35,328 bases of DNA from a bacterium (GTDB lineage: Bacteria > Desulfobacterota > S145-22). A model generated the notes under the pieces. That model searched no databases. It worked only from the letters and a program-made list of their open reading frames with translations, and was not told the DNA's origin. Positions within the stretch are counted from its first letter, which is position 1. Each line of letters opens with the position of its first letter. Location of the stretch: contig JAOZMY010000016.1 of NCBI GenBank assembly GCA_029934085.1, positions 1 to 35,328 on the forward strand. Reading direction: 5' to 3'. Below are positions 1-8,266 of the stretch, one piece after another. The position numbers were made by a program, and so were the translations under genes.

Positions 1-1343
1 ACTGCTTCTGCCTGATGACCTCGGCAGATGAACCGCCCCGGCGGGGATGGGATCTGCTCATCGAGGATAACCGGGTGGCTCATATTGCCGAAACAATCGA
101 CTTTGTGCCTGCGGCGGGTGATCGAGTCATCGACTGTTCCACCTTCGTTGTGGTACCCGGATTCGTGAATACCCATCACCACTTCTATCAGACCCTGACA
201 CGCAATCTGCCGGCGGTCCAGAACGCCAAACTGTTCGACTGGCTGGTCTATCTCTACGAGATCTGGAAGAACATCGATGAGGACGCCGTTTATACCAGTT
301 CCATGCTCGCCATGGGGGAGCTGCTGAAAACGGGGTGCACCACTTCGACGGATCATCACTATCTCTATCCCCGAGCCATCACGGGGGATATCATGGGCCT
401 CCAATTCGAGGCGGCGGAGCGATTGGGGATTCGGTTTTCCCCCACTCGGGGCTCCATGTCCCTGAGCAAAAAGGACGGGGGGTTGCCTCCCGACTCTGTG
501 GTACAAACGGACGAAGAAATTCTGAAAGACAGCGAGCGGGTTATTCAGCAGTTCCATGACACTTCGGAGCTCTCCATGCGGAAGATCGTCCTCGCCCCCT
601 GCAGCCCCTTCAGTGTGACAGAACCGCTGATGAGAGAAACGGTGGCCCTGGCGCGGCGGCATGGGGTCCGGCTGCACACCCATCTGGCGGAGACGGCGGA
701 CGAGGATGATTTCTGTATCAAGATGTACGGCCGGCGTCCCTTGAAACTGATGGAGGATACGGGCTTCATCGGGGATGATGTCTTCTACGCGCATGGGATT
801 CATTTCAACGACGAGGAATTGAAGCTGTTGAGCGAGACGGGAACCCATATTGCCCACTGCCCCTCCTCCAACATGCGGCTGGGTTCCGGGATCTGCCGGG
901 TAAAGGAGATGCTTGCCCTGGGAATCAACGTGGCTCTTGCAGTGGACGGTTCCGCCTCCAACGACACCTCGGATATGCTGGGTGAGATGCGGCAGGCCCT
1001 GCTGCTCCAGCGCGTCCGATACGGCAGCGACGCGGTTAACGCGATGGATATCTACCGCATGGCCACGGTGAACGGAGCGAAACTGCTCAATTTCGAGAAG
1101 GTGGGGGAGCTCCGGGAAGGCTGGGCGGCGGATGTGGCCGTTTTTAATATCGATCAACTGGGGTACGCGGGGGCACTGTCGGATCCCCTGGCGGCCCTCA
1201 TTTTTTCCGGTTATGACCACCAGACAGCCTTTACCATCGTTAATGGGAAGATCGTGGTGGACGAGGGAAGGCTCGTGGGAATCGATGAACAGGAACTGAC
1301 CCGCAAGGCCAACGCCATATCGGAACGGCTGATGAAGAAATGA
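1..1343 (+). CDS. 8-oxoguanine deaminase-like amidohydrolase (5' partial)
   Basis: This is an amidohydrolase-superfamily deaminase (SsnA/TrzA/AtzA group). The best match I recall is 8-oxoguanine deaminase, which makes urate from 8-oxoguanine. Seen in the sequence: the metal-binding motif VNTHHHFYQ, then HTHLAE, AHGIHF, HCPSSNMRLGSG and AVDGSASND, in the order expected of the family. The QTLTRNLPAVQNAKLFDWL stretch is typical of 8-oxoguanine deaminases. The frame is open upstream of the first ATG (position 15), and the usual N-terminal beta segment before LLIEDNR is incomplete, so the gene probably begins before the window and about 10-20 residues are missing. It precedes a molybdenum hydroxylase, which fits purine breakdown. 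Guanine or a triazine-like substrate cannot be excluded. Confidence 0.85.
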   Translation, partial: CFCLMTSADEPPRRGWDLLIEDNRVAHIAETIDFVPAAGDRVIDCSTFVVVPGFVNTHHHFYQTLTRNLPAVQNAKLFDWLVYLYEIWKNIDEDAVYTSSMLAMGELLKTGCTTSTDHHYLYPRAITGDIMGLQFEAAERLGIRFSPTRGSMSLSKKDGGLPPDSVVQTDEEILKDSERVIQQFHDTSELSMRKIVLAPCSPFSVTEPLMRETVALARRHGVRLHTHLAETADEDDFCIKMYGRRPLKLMEDTGFIGDDVFYAHGIHFNDEELKLLSETGTHIAHCPSSNMRLGSGICRVKEMLALGINVALAVDGSASNDTSDMLGEMRQALLLQRVRYGSDAVNAMDIYRMATVNGAKLLNFEKVGELREGWAADVAVFNIDQLGYAGALSDPLAALIFSGYDHQTAFTIVNGKIVVDEGRLVGIDEQELTRKANAISERLMKK

Positions 1344-1369
1344 AGCTCGAAGCTCAAAGCTGAAAGTGG
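1342..1369. repeat. degenerate 7-bp tandem repeat after the deaminase gene
   Basis: Four consecutive 7-bp units (GAAGCTC twice, then AAAGCTG, then AAAGTGG) start at the stop codon of the deaminase gene. The same kind of unit occurs in the spacers at 18103, 21261, 30996 and 34128. The following stretch to about 1405 is A/T-rich with repeated TTAAGTT-like words. No coding potential is apparent. Confidence 0.6.
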
Positions 1370-1418
1370 AGAATTTTAAGTTGTTAAGTTTAAAGTGATT
1401 AAGCAACTTGGGAGTCTA

Positions 1419-1463
1419 ACGAAACAAACCAGATGGACCAGATCAACGAAATGAACGAAACGG
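1419..1463. repeat. degenerate 9-bp tandem repeat before the FAD-subunit gene
   Basis: Five back-to-back 9-bp units fit the pattern ACNARAYRA loosely. ACCAGATGG, ACCAGATCA and ACGAAATGA are the middle units. The array ends 13 bp before the ATG at 1477, next to the GGGAG ribosome-binding site. The same 9-mer family recurs at 19961-20037. Confidence 0.6.
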
Positions 1464-1476
1464 TCGGGAGAAAAAT

Positions 1477-2253
1477 ATGATTCAACATGCTTACAAGCCC
1501 GCGTCCCTTGAGGAGGCGGTGGAACTCAGAAACAAGGAGAAGGCTATCTATCTCAGCGGCGGCACGCAGGTAAACTGGGCGGGATCGAACCTCCACCCTG
1601 AGAAGGTCGTCCTGCTGGAAGGTCTCCTGCCGGATACGGTGAAGAAAGTAAATGACCGCCTGGAGATCGGCGCCGGAATTACTCTCCAGGCGCTGATGGA
1701 CACGAGGGATGTTCCCGAACCTTTGCGGCGCGCGGCGGAGTTTATTTTCTCCCGGAGCGTTCGCAACATGGCGACCCTCGGCGGCAATATCGCGGCAAAT
1801 CGGACGGATTCTTACGTGATTCCCGCTTTGATCGCACTGAACGCCTGGGTCAAGACCGTCGATGGTGGAGAGATCCCGGTGGAAGAGTATCTCACCCGGG
1901 GCAAGGATGCCCTCATCGAGTGGGTGATCCTGCCTGAGGTGGCGGGCCGGTGTGTGGTGGACCGGGCGGCGCTTTCGGCGGCCGCTTATCCGACGCTGAC
2001 TCTGGCCGTCCGGGTGGCCGATGGAGAGACCGTGATTGCCGTGGGGTGTTTGGCAGATCATGTCATCCGATTGAAGGCGGTGGAAGAAAACATAACCTCA
2101 GGAGAGCTTACATCCGAAGAAGCGGTTTTCAACGCGGTGTGCGAGGCGGTTGATCCGCCGGACAGCCTGAAGGAGAGTGGCCCCTATCGTAAATATATCA
2201 CGGCCACGATGGTCGCCCGCGCGGTGATGGAATGTATGGGGGTGACGTCATGA
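1477..2253 (+). CDS. ygfM: FAD-binding subunit of molybdenum hydroxylase (YgfM-like)
   Basis: This 258-residue protein is the medium, FAD-binding subunit of a xanthine dehydrogenase-type enzyme. It would carry electrons from the molybdenum subunit to an acceptor in the cytoplasm. Seen: an N-terminal YLSGGTQ segment (about residues 25-31), which corresponds to the first FAD pyrophosphate loop, and ATLGGNIAAN (about 99-108), the second FAD motif, followed by the small C-terminal CO-dehydrogenase flavoprotein domain. Length and opening residues resemble E. coli YgfM as I recall it. The start has a GGGAGAAAA ribosome-binding site. Its stop overlaps the ATG of the next gene (ATGA at 2250), so the two subunits are likely translationally coupled. 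Confidence 0.88.
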   Translation: MIQHAYKPASLEEAVELRNKEKAIYLSGGTQVNWAGSNLHPEKVVLLEGLLPDTVKKVNDRLEIGAGITLQALMDTRDVPEPLRRAAEFIFSRSVRNMATLGGNIAANRTDSYVIPALIALNAWVKTVDGGEIPVEEYLTRGKDALIEWVILPEVAGRCVVDRAALSAAAYPTLTLAVRVADGETVIAVGCLADHVIRLKAVEENITSGELTSEEAVFNAVCEAVDPPDSLKESGPYRKYITATMVARAVMECMGVTS

Positions 2254-5123
2254 AGATAAGAATCGTTTTGAACGGCACACCCCGGGAGATCACCACGGAG
2301 CCGGGAGAAAATGTCCAGAAACTTCTGAAACGCGTCGGCATCAACTCGGTCCGCGACAGCGATAACGGTTACGCCTTCGCGGGATCCGACCTGATCTGGT
2401 TGAACGGAAAGATTGTTTACGCGTCCCTGCTTATCGCGGCACAGATCGACGGAAAGGAGATCCGCACCGTGGAGTGGCTGTCCCGGGATGGGGTCCTTTC
2501 TCCCGTTCAGTCCGCCATGGTGGACGCAGGAGTAGTCCAGTCAGGCTACAATATGCCCGCGGCGGCTCTGCTTCTCGATGACCTTCTGAATCGGATTCCC
2601 AATCCCACGAAGGAGGATATCAGGGACGCCCTATCCCCCCTCTACGTTCGGGACAGCGGATACGAGCAGTTCTTCAAGGCAGTGGAGCTGGCCGTGGCAC
2701 GTCGGAAGGACCCGGACTATATCACCACCATCGCCCCGGAGTTCCGGGACGACCTTCGGTTCGTAGGGAAAGTCAAGAGAAAGGTGGATGCGGCCAAGCT
2801 GGCACGGGGGGAGCGGGTTTTCGTGGAGGACCGGGTCGAGCCCGGCTCCTGCGTGATGAAGGTCTTGCGCAGCCCCCATGCCCATGCCTATATCAATGCC
2901 ATCGATACGTCTGAGGCAAAAGAGATCCCCGGCGTGGTGGAAATCTTCACGTATGAGAACACGCCGGAGGTCTGGTATACCCAGGCGGGACAGTGCTTTC
3001 CCGAACCGTCCCCTTATGACCGGCGGCTCATCGGACGCAAGGTGCGACACGTGGGAGACCGGGTCGCGGCGGTGGTAGCGGAGACAGAAGAGATCGCCGA
3101 GACGGCCCTTGAGAGGATCCGGGTGGACTACGAGGTGCTGCCCCCCGTTCTGACTATTGACGAGGCGGCCGCGCCGGACGCCCCGATCATCCATCATTCG
3201 GAGACCCGGTACCGCACAGGGGCCCCGGCGGACCTGGAAGAAAGGAACAAGGATCTGGATCCCCGCGAAGGCAAGGTGATTTATATGTTTCCCATCGGTG
3301 GGAATCCCCATAAAAATATAGCCGCCAGCGTATCGGGCGGCATCGGAGATATCGAGAAGGGGTTTGCCGAGGCCGACGTGGTGATCGAGCGAACATATGA
3401 GCCGTCTTCCCATGTTCAGTGCACGCCTTTGGAGACTCATACCGTTTATACCAAGATGGAAGGGGACCGGCTGATCATGCACTGTTCCACCCAGGTCCCG
3501 TTCCACGTGCGACGGATCACCGCCTCGGTCCTGGGCATCAGTGAGAATCGTATTCGGGTCGTCAAAGAGCGAGTGGGGGGAGGCTACGGTTCGAAACAAG
3601 ATATCCTCCTCGAGGAACTGTGTGCCTATGCCACCTACAAGACCGGACGGGCAATCTTCTACCAGTATTCGAGAAGGGAGGAATTCGAGGCTGCCAGCAC
3701 CCGGAAGCCGATGAAGATCCGGATGAAGTTGGGGGCGAAAAAGGACGGCACACTCACTGCGATTTACATGGACCTTAAGGCCAATACGGGACCCTACGGG
3801 GCGCACGCCCTGACGGTCCCCATGAACGCCTGTTCCAAGTCGCTGCCCCTCTTCCTCTGCGAGAACGTGAAGTTTGACGTGACGGTCTATTATTCAAACA
3901 TCTCTCCTACCGGGGCATATCAGGGTTACGGCGCTCCGAAAGGCTCCTTCGCTATGCAGATGGCCGCGGCCGAGATGGCGGAGACCCTCGGGATGGACCC
4001 CTTCGAATTCATCGAGAAGAACCGGGTGCGGGAGGGAGTCATGCTCGAGATCCTGAAGTGCCTCGGTGAGGGCCGGGAGGGAGCGGCCGCCCCCGTGGAG
4101 AGCTGTGGCCTGAGCCCCGCCCTGGAGCAGGGGGCCCGGATGATTGAATGGGGAAAACGGGAGGTCTCCGACGATCCCGACGTGAAGATCGGCAAGGGAG
4201 TGGCCATCGTCCAGCAGGGATCGGGCCTGCCCGGGCTGGATCAGTCCAACGCAACCATCAAGATGCTGGGAGACGGAACCTTCATGCTCTTTACCGGCGG
4301 GGCGGACCTGGGCACCGGCCTGGATACGGTTTGCGTCAAAATGGCGGCGGAGGAGCTGGCAACGGACATGGACAATATCGGCATCCTTTCCGGGGATACG
4401 GACAACACGCCCTTCGATTCTGGGGCCTTCGCCTCGAGCGGAACCTTCTTTTCCGGAAGCGCCGCGCTCCTGGCCGCCCGTGACATGAAACGGAAGATCC
4501 TCGAGGCCGCTGCACGGGTGATGGGGGAATCCGAGGAAGACCTAACTATTACCTACCCCGGCAAGGTGGTAGGTAAAAAGGGCGAGCTGACCTACAAGGA
4601 ACTGGCCTGGCACACCCAGGCCGGCGAGGGAATCGGCCAGCTCATCGGCGAGGGGCACTTCACCACGGACAAGTTCGCCTTTCCCTACGGGGCCCACTTC
4701 GCTCAGGTGGCCGTCAATACACGGACCGGGGCCATTGAGGTGCAAAAGTATTACGCCCTGATGGATGCGGGGATGCCCATCAACCCGGAGCTGGCCGAGG
4801 GGCAGATCTACGGAGCTGTTGTCAAGTCGATCGGGCATACCCTCTATGAAAACGTCGTCTATGACCGGGAAGGCCATCCGCTGAACACCGAGCTTCGGTC
4901 CTACGGTCCTCCCATCATCAAGGACATCCCGGACGACTTCAAGGCGGTGCTCATCTACACGGACGACCCTTACGGTCCTTACGGTGCCAAGTCCGTCTCG
5001 GAGGTCAGTGTCAATGGTGCCGCCCCGGCCATTGCAAGTGCTATCCACGACGCCGTCGGTGTCTGGCTTCGAAGCTGGCCCATCACGCCGGAGGCGGTGT
5101 TGAAAGAGTTAGGGAAGATTTGA
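2250..5123 (+). CDS. xdhD: XdhD-like molybdenum hydroxylase with degenerate 2Fe-2S domain
   Basis: This 957-residue protein fuses a ferredoxin-like N-terminal region (about 1-150) to a molybdopterin-binding large subunit. Length and sequence match E. coli XdhD (YgfN), a putative selenium-dependent hypoxanthine or purine hydroxylase. Seen: the cofactor-site segments GGGYGSKQD, AYQGYGAPKG and YGAKSVSE, the last carrying the likely catalytic Glu. The Arg of the xanthine dehydrogenase FRGFG motif is Gln here, so xanthine need not be the substrate. Residues 1-150 contain no cysteine: the CGYC position reads SGYN and the CRCTGY position reads VRDSGY. I chose ATG 2250, which overlaps the previous stop, over an upstream ATG at 2232. 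No Se-cofactor or Mo-cofactor gene is in the window. Confidence 0.87.
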   Translation: MKIRIVLNGTPREITTEPGENVQKLLKRVGINSVRDSDNGYAFAGSDLIWLNGKIVYASLLIAAQIDGKEIRTVEWLSRDGVLSPVQSAMVDAGVVQSGYNMPAAALLLDDLLNRIPNPTKEDIRDALSPLYVRDSGYEQFFKAVELAVARRKDPDYITTIAPEFRDDLRFVGKVKRKVDAAKLARGERVFVEDRVEPGSCVMKVLRSPHAHAYINAIDTSEAKEIPGVVEIFTYENTPEVWYTQAGQCFPEPSPYDRRLIGRKVRHVGDRVAAVVAETEEIAETALERIRVDYEVLPPVLTIDEAAAPDAPIIHHSETRYRTGAPADLEERNKDLDPREGKVIYMFPIGGNPHKNIAASVSGGIGDIEKGFAEADVVIERTYEPSSHVQCTPLETHTVYTKMEGDRLIMHCSTQVPFHVRRITASVLGISENRIRVVKERVGGGYGSKQDILLEELCAYATYKTGRAIFYQYSRREEFEAASTRKPMKIRMKLGAKKDGTLTAIYMDLKANTGPYGAHALTVPMNACSKSLPLFLCENVKFDVTVYYSNISPTGAYQGYGAPKGSFAMQMAAAEMAETLGMDPFEFIEKNRVREGVMLEILKCLGEGREGAAAPVESCGLSPALEQGARMIEWGKREVSDDPDVKIGKGVAIVQQGSGLPGLDQSNATIKMLGDGTFMLFTGGADLGTGLDTVCVKMAAEELATDMDNIGILSGDTDNTPFDSGAFASSGTFFSGSAALLAARDMKRKILEAAARVMGESEEDLTITYPGKVVGKKGELTYKELAWHTQAGEGIGQLIGEGHFTTDKFAFPYGAHFAQVAVNTRTGAIEVQKYYALMDAGMPINPELAEGQIYGAVVKSIGHTLYENVVYDREGHPLNTELRSYGPPIIKDIPDDFKAVLIYTDDPYGPYGAKSVSEVSVNGAAPAIASAIHDAVGVWLRSWPITPEAVLKELGKI

Positions 5124-5305
5124 TTGGCGGAAGAGGCGATAAAAACGGGAACTTAGTGCTTCGAAGGGTGATGAGACAGACAAGGAGTGTAAAAAGTTCA
5201 AGCGGATAAAATGGTTGTAAAAGAGCCAGACAAACAAGACACTATCCCCTGAATCCTGAGGTGGGACGGTTTTAGAAAGCAACACTGGTAAAATTCTGAA
5301 AGCCC

Positions 5306-5321
5306 CACCTTACGTAAGGTG
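5306..5321. promoter_or_regulatory. perfect 16-bp palindrome, candidate MerR-family operator 1
   Basis: CACCTTACGTAAGGTG is a perfect inverted repeat centred on ACGT. It lies 10 bp upstream of a TATAAT hexamer and would cover the -35 position of such a promoter. A related 16-mer at 5373-5388 matches 13 of 16 positions, and a segment just upstream of the merR gene matches 12 of 16. Assignment to the MerR protein is inference. Confidence 0.5.
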
Positions 5322-5367
5322 ATAAAATATTTATAATTGTTAATAAAATTACATTGTTATAAATTAA

Positions 5368-5393
5368 TTTGCCAGGTTACGGAAGGTGGCAAA
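5368..5393. promoter_or_regulatory. 26-bp imperfect dyad, candidate operator 2
   Basis: Perfect 7-bp arms TTTGCCA and TGGCAAA flank the core GGTTACGGAAGG, giving 20 of 26 symmetric positions. The internal 16-mer CAGGTTACGGAAGGTG is a variant of operator 1. The dyad ends 15 bp upstream of the TTGACA hexamer, a position suited to an activator or a nearby repressor. Confidence 0.45.
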
Positions 5394-5408
5394 GAACCTT
5401 TTTTGTAC

Positions 5409-5438
5409 TTGACAACCTTTTTCAAACTATGTTATGAA
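5409..5438 (+). promoter_or_regulatory. sigma70-like promoter for the transporter/ligase operon
   Basis: A perfect TTGACA -35 hexamer (5409-5414) is followed after 18 bp by TATGAA (5433-5438), a 4 of 6 match to the -10 consensus. Transcription from it would give a leader of about 70 nt before the livG start at 5515. Confidence 0.5.
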
Positions 5439-5514
5439 CAGTTTTGTCTTATGAAAGTTCGTTGCCGACATATCGGAAATTTCGGGCGGGTATTTCGAAA
5501 AGGGAGATGAATCC

Positions 5515-6330
5515 ATGGCACAGGATATCAAGGAAGGGGAAGAACTTCTAAGAGTAGATAATGTCCACATGAGTTTTGGAAAGGTGGCCGCCCTTTCTGG
5601 TGTGAGTTTTACGGTTAGGAAGGGGGAAATCCATTCGATCATCGGCCCCAACGGAGCGGGAAAGACTGTTATGATGAATTGCATCAACGGTCTTTACCAT
5701 CCTCAGAGGGGAAACATTATCTATAAAGGCGAGAATATCAATCGCTTAAAGCCGTACCAGCGCGCTCAGATCGGTATATCCAGAACCTTCCAGAAGATCG
5801 AACTTTTTTCGGGAATGACGGTCCTGGACAATATCCGTTTGGGGCGTCACATCCATATGAAGACAGGCATCGTGAGCGGTGCCCTTTATGTTGGAAAGGC
5901 CTCGAAGGAAGAGATCGAGAACAGGGCGTTTATCGAGGAAGAGATCATCGACCTCCTTGAGATCGAGCATATTCGGGATAAGATCGTGGGGATGCTTCCG
6001 TACGGGTTGCAAAAACGGGTGGAGCTGGGACGCGCCTTGGCGTTGGATCCCGAGTTGCTGATTCTGGATGAGCCGTTGGCCGGATTAAATTTGGAGGAAG
6101 TGGAGGATATGGCCCGGTTTATCCTGGATGTGAACGAGGAGGAACGGTGGAAAGTGACTTGCATCCTTGTGGAGCATGATATGGGCGTGGTGATGGATCT
6201 ATCCGATTCCGTCACGGTCCTTAATTTTGGGGAAATGATTGCGGATGGAACGCCTGACGAGATCCAATCCAATCCGGAAGTGATCAAGGCCTATCTCGGA
6301 GCGGAAGACCTTTACGTTTCAAGGGCATAG
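5515..6330 (+). CDS. livG: branched-chain-type ABC transporter ATPase LivG
   Basis: This 271-residue ATPase is one of two energising a LivFGHMK-type importer of small organic acids or amino acids. Seen: Walker A GPNGAGKT (44-51), the LivG-typical signature LPYGLQKRVE (161-170) in place of LSGGQ, Walker B LLILDEP (181-187) and the switch His in LVEHDMG (221). An AGGGAGA ribosome-binding site precedes the ATG. It opens an operon preceded by two candidate operators and a promoter. The next gene is an acyl-CoA ligase and not a permease, which suggests that the imported ligand is a carboxylic acid activated on entry. The actual ligand is not visible from the sequence. Confidence 0.92.
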   Translation: MAQDIKEGEELLRVDNVHMSFGKVAALSGVSFTVRKGEIHSIIGPNGAGKTVMMNCINGLYHPQRGNIIYKGENINRLKPYQRAQIGISRTFQKIELFSGMTVLDNIRLGRHIHMKTGIVSGALYVGKASKEEIENRAFIEEEIIDLLEIEHIRDKIVGMLPYGLQKRVELGRALALDPELLILDEPLAGLNLEEVEDMARFILDVNEEERWKVTCILVEHDMGVVMDLSDSVTVLNFGEMIADGTPDEIQSNPEVIKAYLGAEDLYVSRA

Positions 6331-6343
6331 CAGGGGGAAAAAG

Positions 6344-8266
6344 GTGGAGATTACCAAAGACCTGACATTATCTAAGCTCTTTTACCAGAAAGCAAAACAA
6401 TACTGGGCTGACAAGGTCGCCATGCGTGAGAAGGAGTATGGGATATGGCGGCCGTTTACCTGGGAAGATTATTTCAACCACGTGAAGCGATTGACCCTTG
6501 GGTTTGTTAAACTTGGCCTGAAGCCTGGAGACAAAGTGGCCATGATCGGTGATAACCGGCCCGAGGGGTTGTGGGCGGAGATGGCGGCCCTTTGCGCTGG
6601 TGGGATTGCTGTCTGGCTGTTTCAAGAGAGTATGCTGGAAGAGGTTCAGTATATCATCGATCATTCTGATACGCGTTTTTTCGTGGGTGAGGGCCAAGAA
6701 GAGGTGGACAAGGCCTTGGCCATCAAGGACCAATGTCCCAAGCTGGAGAAAATTTTCTGGGATGATCCAAAAGGGATGCGTCATTATCACCAGGATTTTC
6801 TGATGAGCCTCAAGGAATTGGAAAAGCTGGGGGAAGAACTGGATAGGGAACAGCCGGACCTTTTCGAGAAACTGGTTTTTCAGGGTAAAGGTGATGATGT
6901 GGCCCTCCTCTTTTATACCTCCGGAACGACTTCCAAGCCGAAGGGAGCGCTTTTGTCCCACTGGAATATGCTGACGATGGGGAAACATCTCATGGAAGTG
7001 GACCCCTGTTATGAGAGCGACGATTTTGTTTCTTATCTTCCCTTTGCCTGGATCGGGGAACAGATGATGTCCATCTCCTGCGGGCTTCAGGTAGGATTTA
7101 CCATCAATTTTCCCGAGGAGCCTGAGACCGCCCAGGAGAATATCCGGGAGATCGGGCCCCACGTTATGTTTGCCCCGCCCCGCATGTACGAGCAGATGAC
7201 GCGAACCGTGCAGGTCAAACATCTTGATTCCTCTTTTACCAAACGGCTTTTCTTCAATTTTTCCACAAAGATCGGATACAAGGTCGCGGACTTGAAATTT
7301 TCAAAAAAGCCGGTTCCGTTTTATCTGAATCTCCTCAACAAGCTGGCCTATGTTACGGTTCAAAAGAAACTTAGGGATCATTTGGGACTGTCTCGGGTGC
7401 GCCACGCGTACACGGGGGGTGCCGCCATGGGTCCGGATCATTTCCGTTTCTTTCATGCCTTGGGCGTGAACCTGAAACAGATCTATGGCCAGACCGAGAT
7501 CGCAGGGATTTCCGTGGTTCACCGGGACGGAGACATCAAATTCGACACGGTGGGGAAGCCCCTGCCTGAGACTGAGGTAAAGATTACAGAAGAAGGGGAA
7601 ATCATATCGAAAGGTCCGTCTGTCTTCCTGGGTTACTACAAGAATCCGGAGGCGACGGAGAAGACCTTGCGGGATGGGTGGCTCTATTCCGGCGACAGGG
7701 GATTTATTGACGAGGACGGCCATTTGGTCGTCTTTGACCGTTCCAAGGATGTCATGACCCTGAGTGATGGTCGACCTTTCTCTCCCCAGTACCTCGAGAG
7801 TCGATTGAAATTTAGTCCCTATATCAAGGACGCCTGGGTGATCGGTGATCAGCGTCCATACGTCACCGCAGTGGTCTGCATCGATTATTCCGTCGTCGGG
7901 AAGTGGGCCGATGACAAAAAACTCAACTATACGAGTTATCAGGAACTGTCCCAAATTCAGGATGTTTACGATCTGGTGGAATCACAGATAAAGATGGCGA
8001 ATAAGGATTTGCCGGACGTGGCCCGGATCAGGAAATTTGTCAACCTCTATAAGGAGTTCGATCCGGACGATGGGGAATTGACCCGAACCCATAAATTGAG
8101 GCGGGCCTTTGTGGAGGATCGTTACAAGGATATCGTCGAGGCCCTTTATACCGACGCGGATGTGGTTCATATGGATACCACCATCACGTATGAGGACGGA
8201 CGGGTGGCGGAGATCAAGACCGATCTCCGAATTCAAAAGGTTCCAGAGGAGGGAAAGAAGAAATGA
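6344..8266 (+). CDS. AMP-forming acyl-CoA ligase (FadD-like)
   Basis: This 640-residue ANL-superfamily enzyme makes acyl-CoA from a free acid, CoA and ATP with release of AMP and pyrophosphate. Seen: P-loop YTSGTTSKPKG (191-201), YGQTEIAG in the substrate/adenylate region, the GWLYSGDRG motif, the hinge FDRSKDVMTLSDG and a late Lys in ELTRTHKLRR that fits the A10 catalytic position. The length and the HWNM/FAWIGEQ region resemble long-chain-type ligases, but these are also used for branched and aromatic acids. It starts with GTG at 6344 behind CAGGGGG, and its stop overlaps the livH start. Its place inside a Liv operon links activation to uptake. Substrate is inferred from context only. Confidence 0.9.
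   Translation: MEITKDLTLSKLFYQKAKQYWADKVAMREKEYGIWRPFTWEDYFNHVKRLTLGFVKLGLKPGDKVAMIGDNRPEGLWAEMAALCAGGIAVWLFQESMLEEVQYIIDHSDTRFFVGEGQEEVDKALAIKDQCPKLEKIFWDDPKGMRHYHQDFLMSLKELEKLGEELDREQPDLFEKLVFQGKGDDVALLFYTSGTTSKPKGALLSHWNMLTMGKHLMEVDPCYESDDFVSYLPFAWIGEQMMSISCGLQVGFTINFPEEPETAQENIREIGPHVMFAPPRMYEQMTRTVQVKHLDSSFTKRLFFNFSTKIGYKVADLKFSKKPVPFYLNLLNKLAYVTVQKKLRDHLGLSRVRHAYTGGAAMGPDHFRFFHALGVNLKQIYGQTEIAGISVVHRDGDIKFDTVGKPLPETEVKITEEGEIISKGPSVFLGYYKNPEATEKTLRDGWLYSGDRGFIDEDGHLVVFDRSKDVMTLSDGRPFSPQYLESRLKFSPYIKDAWVIGDQRPYVTAVVCIDYSVVGKWADDKKLNYTSYQELSQIQDVYDLVESQIKMANKDLPDVARIRKFVNLYKEFDPDDGELTRTHKLRRAFVEDRYKDIVEALYTDADVVHMDTTITYEDGRVAEIKTDLRIQKVPEEGKKK

Larger units (their letters stand above)
5124..5514. 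promoter_or_regulatory. 391-bp intergenic control region before livG
   Basis: This is the only gene-free stretch above 300 bp. Its first half (to about 5290) shows no ORF, clear terminator or strong repeat. Its second half is A/T-rich and contains a perfect palindrome at 5306-5321, a perfect TATAAT hexamer at 5332-5337 without a good -35, an imperfect dyad at 5368-5393, and a TTGACA promoter at 5409-5438. This is a plausible switch region for the transporter/ligase operon. Confidence 0.6.

Noticed and set aside
5124-5300. Possible terminator or small gene after xdhD.
   Set aside because: I found no stable stem with a U-tract and no ORF with a ribosome-binding site; CCTGAATCCTGAGG is too short and imperfect.
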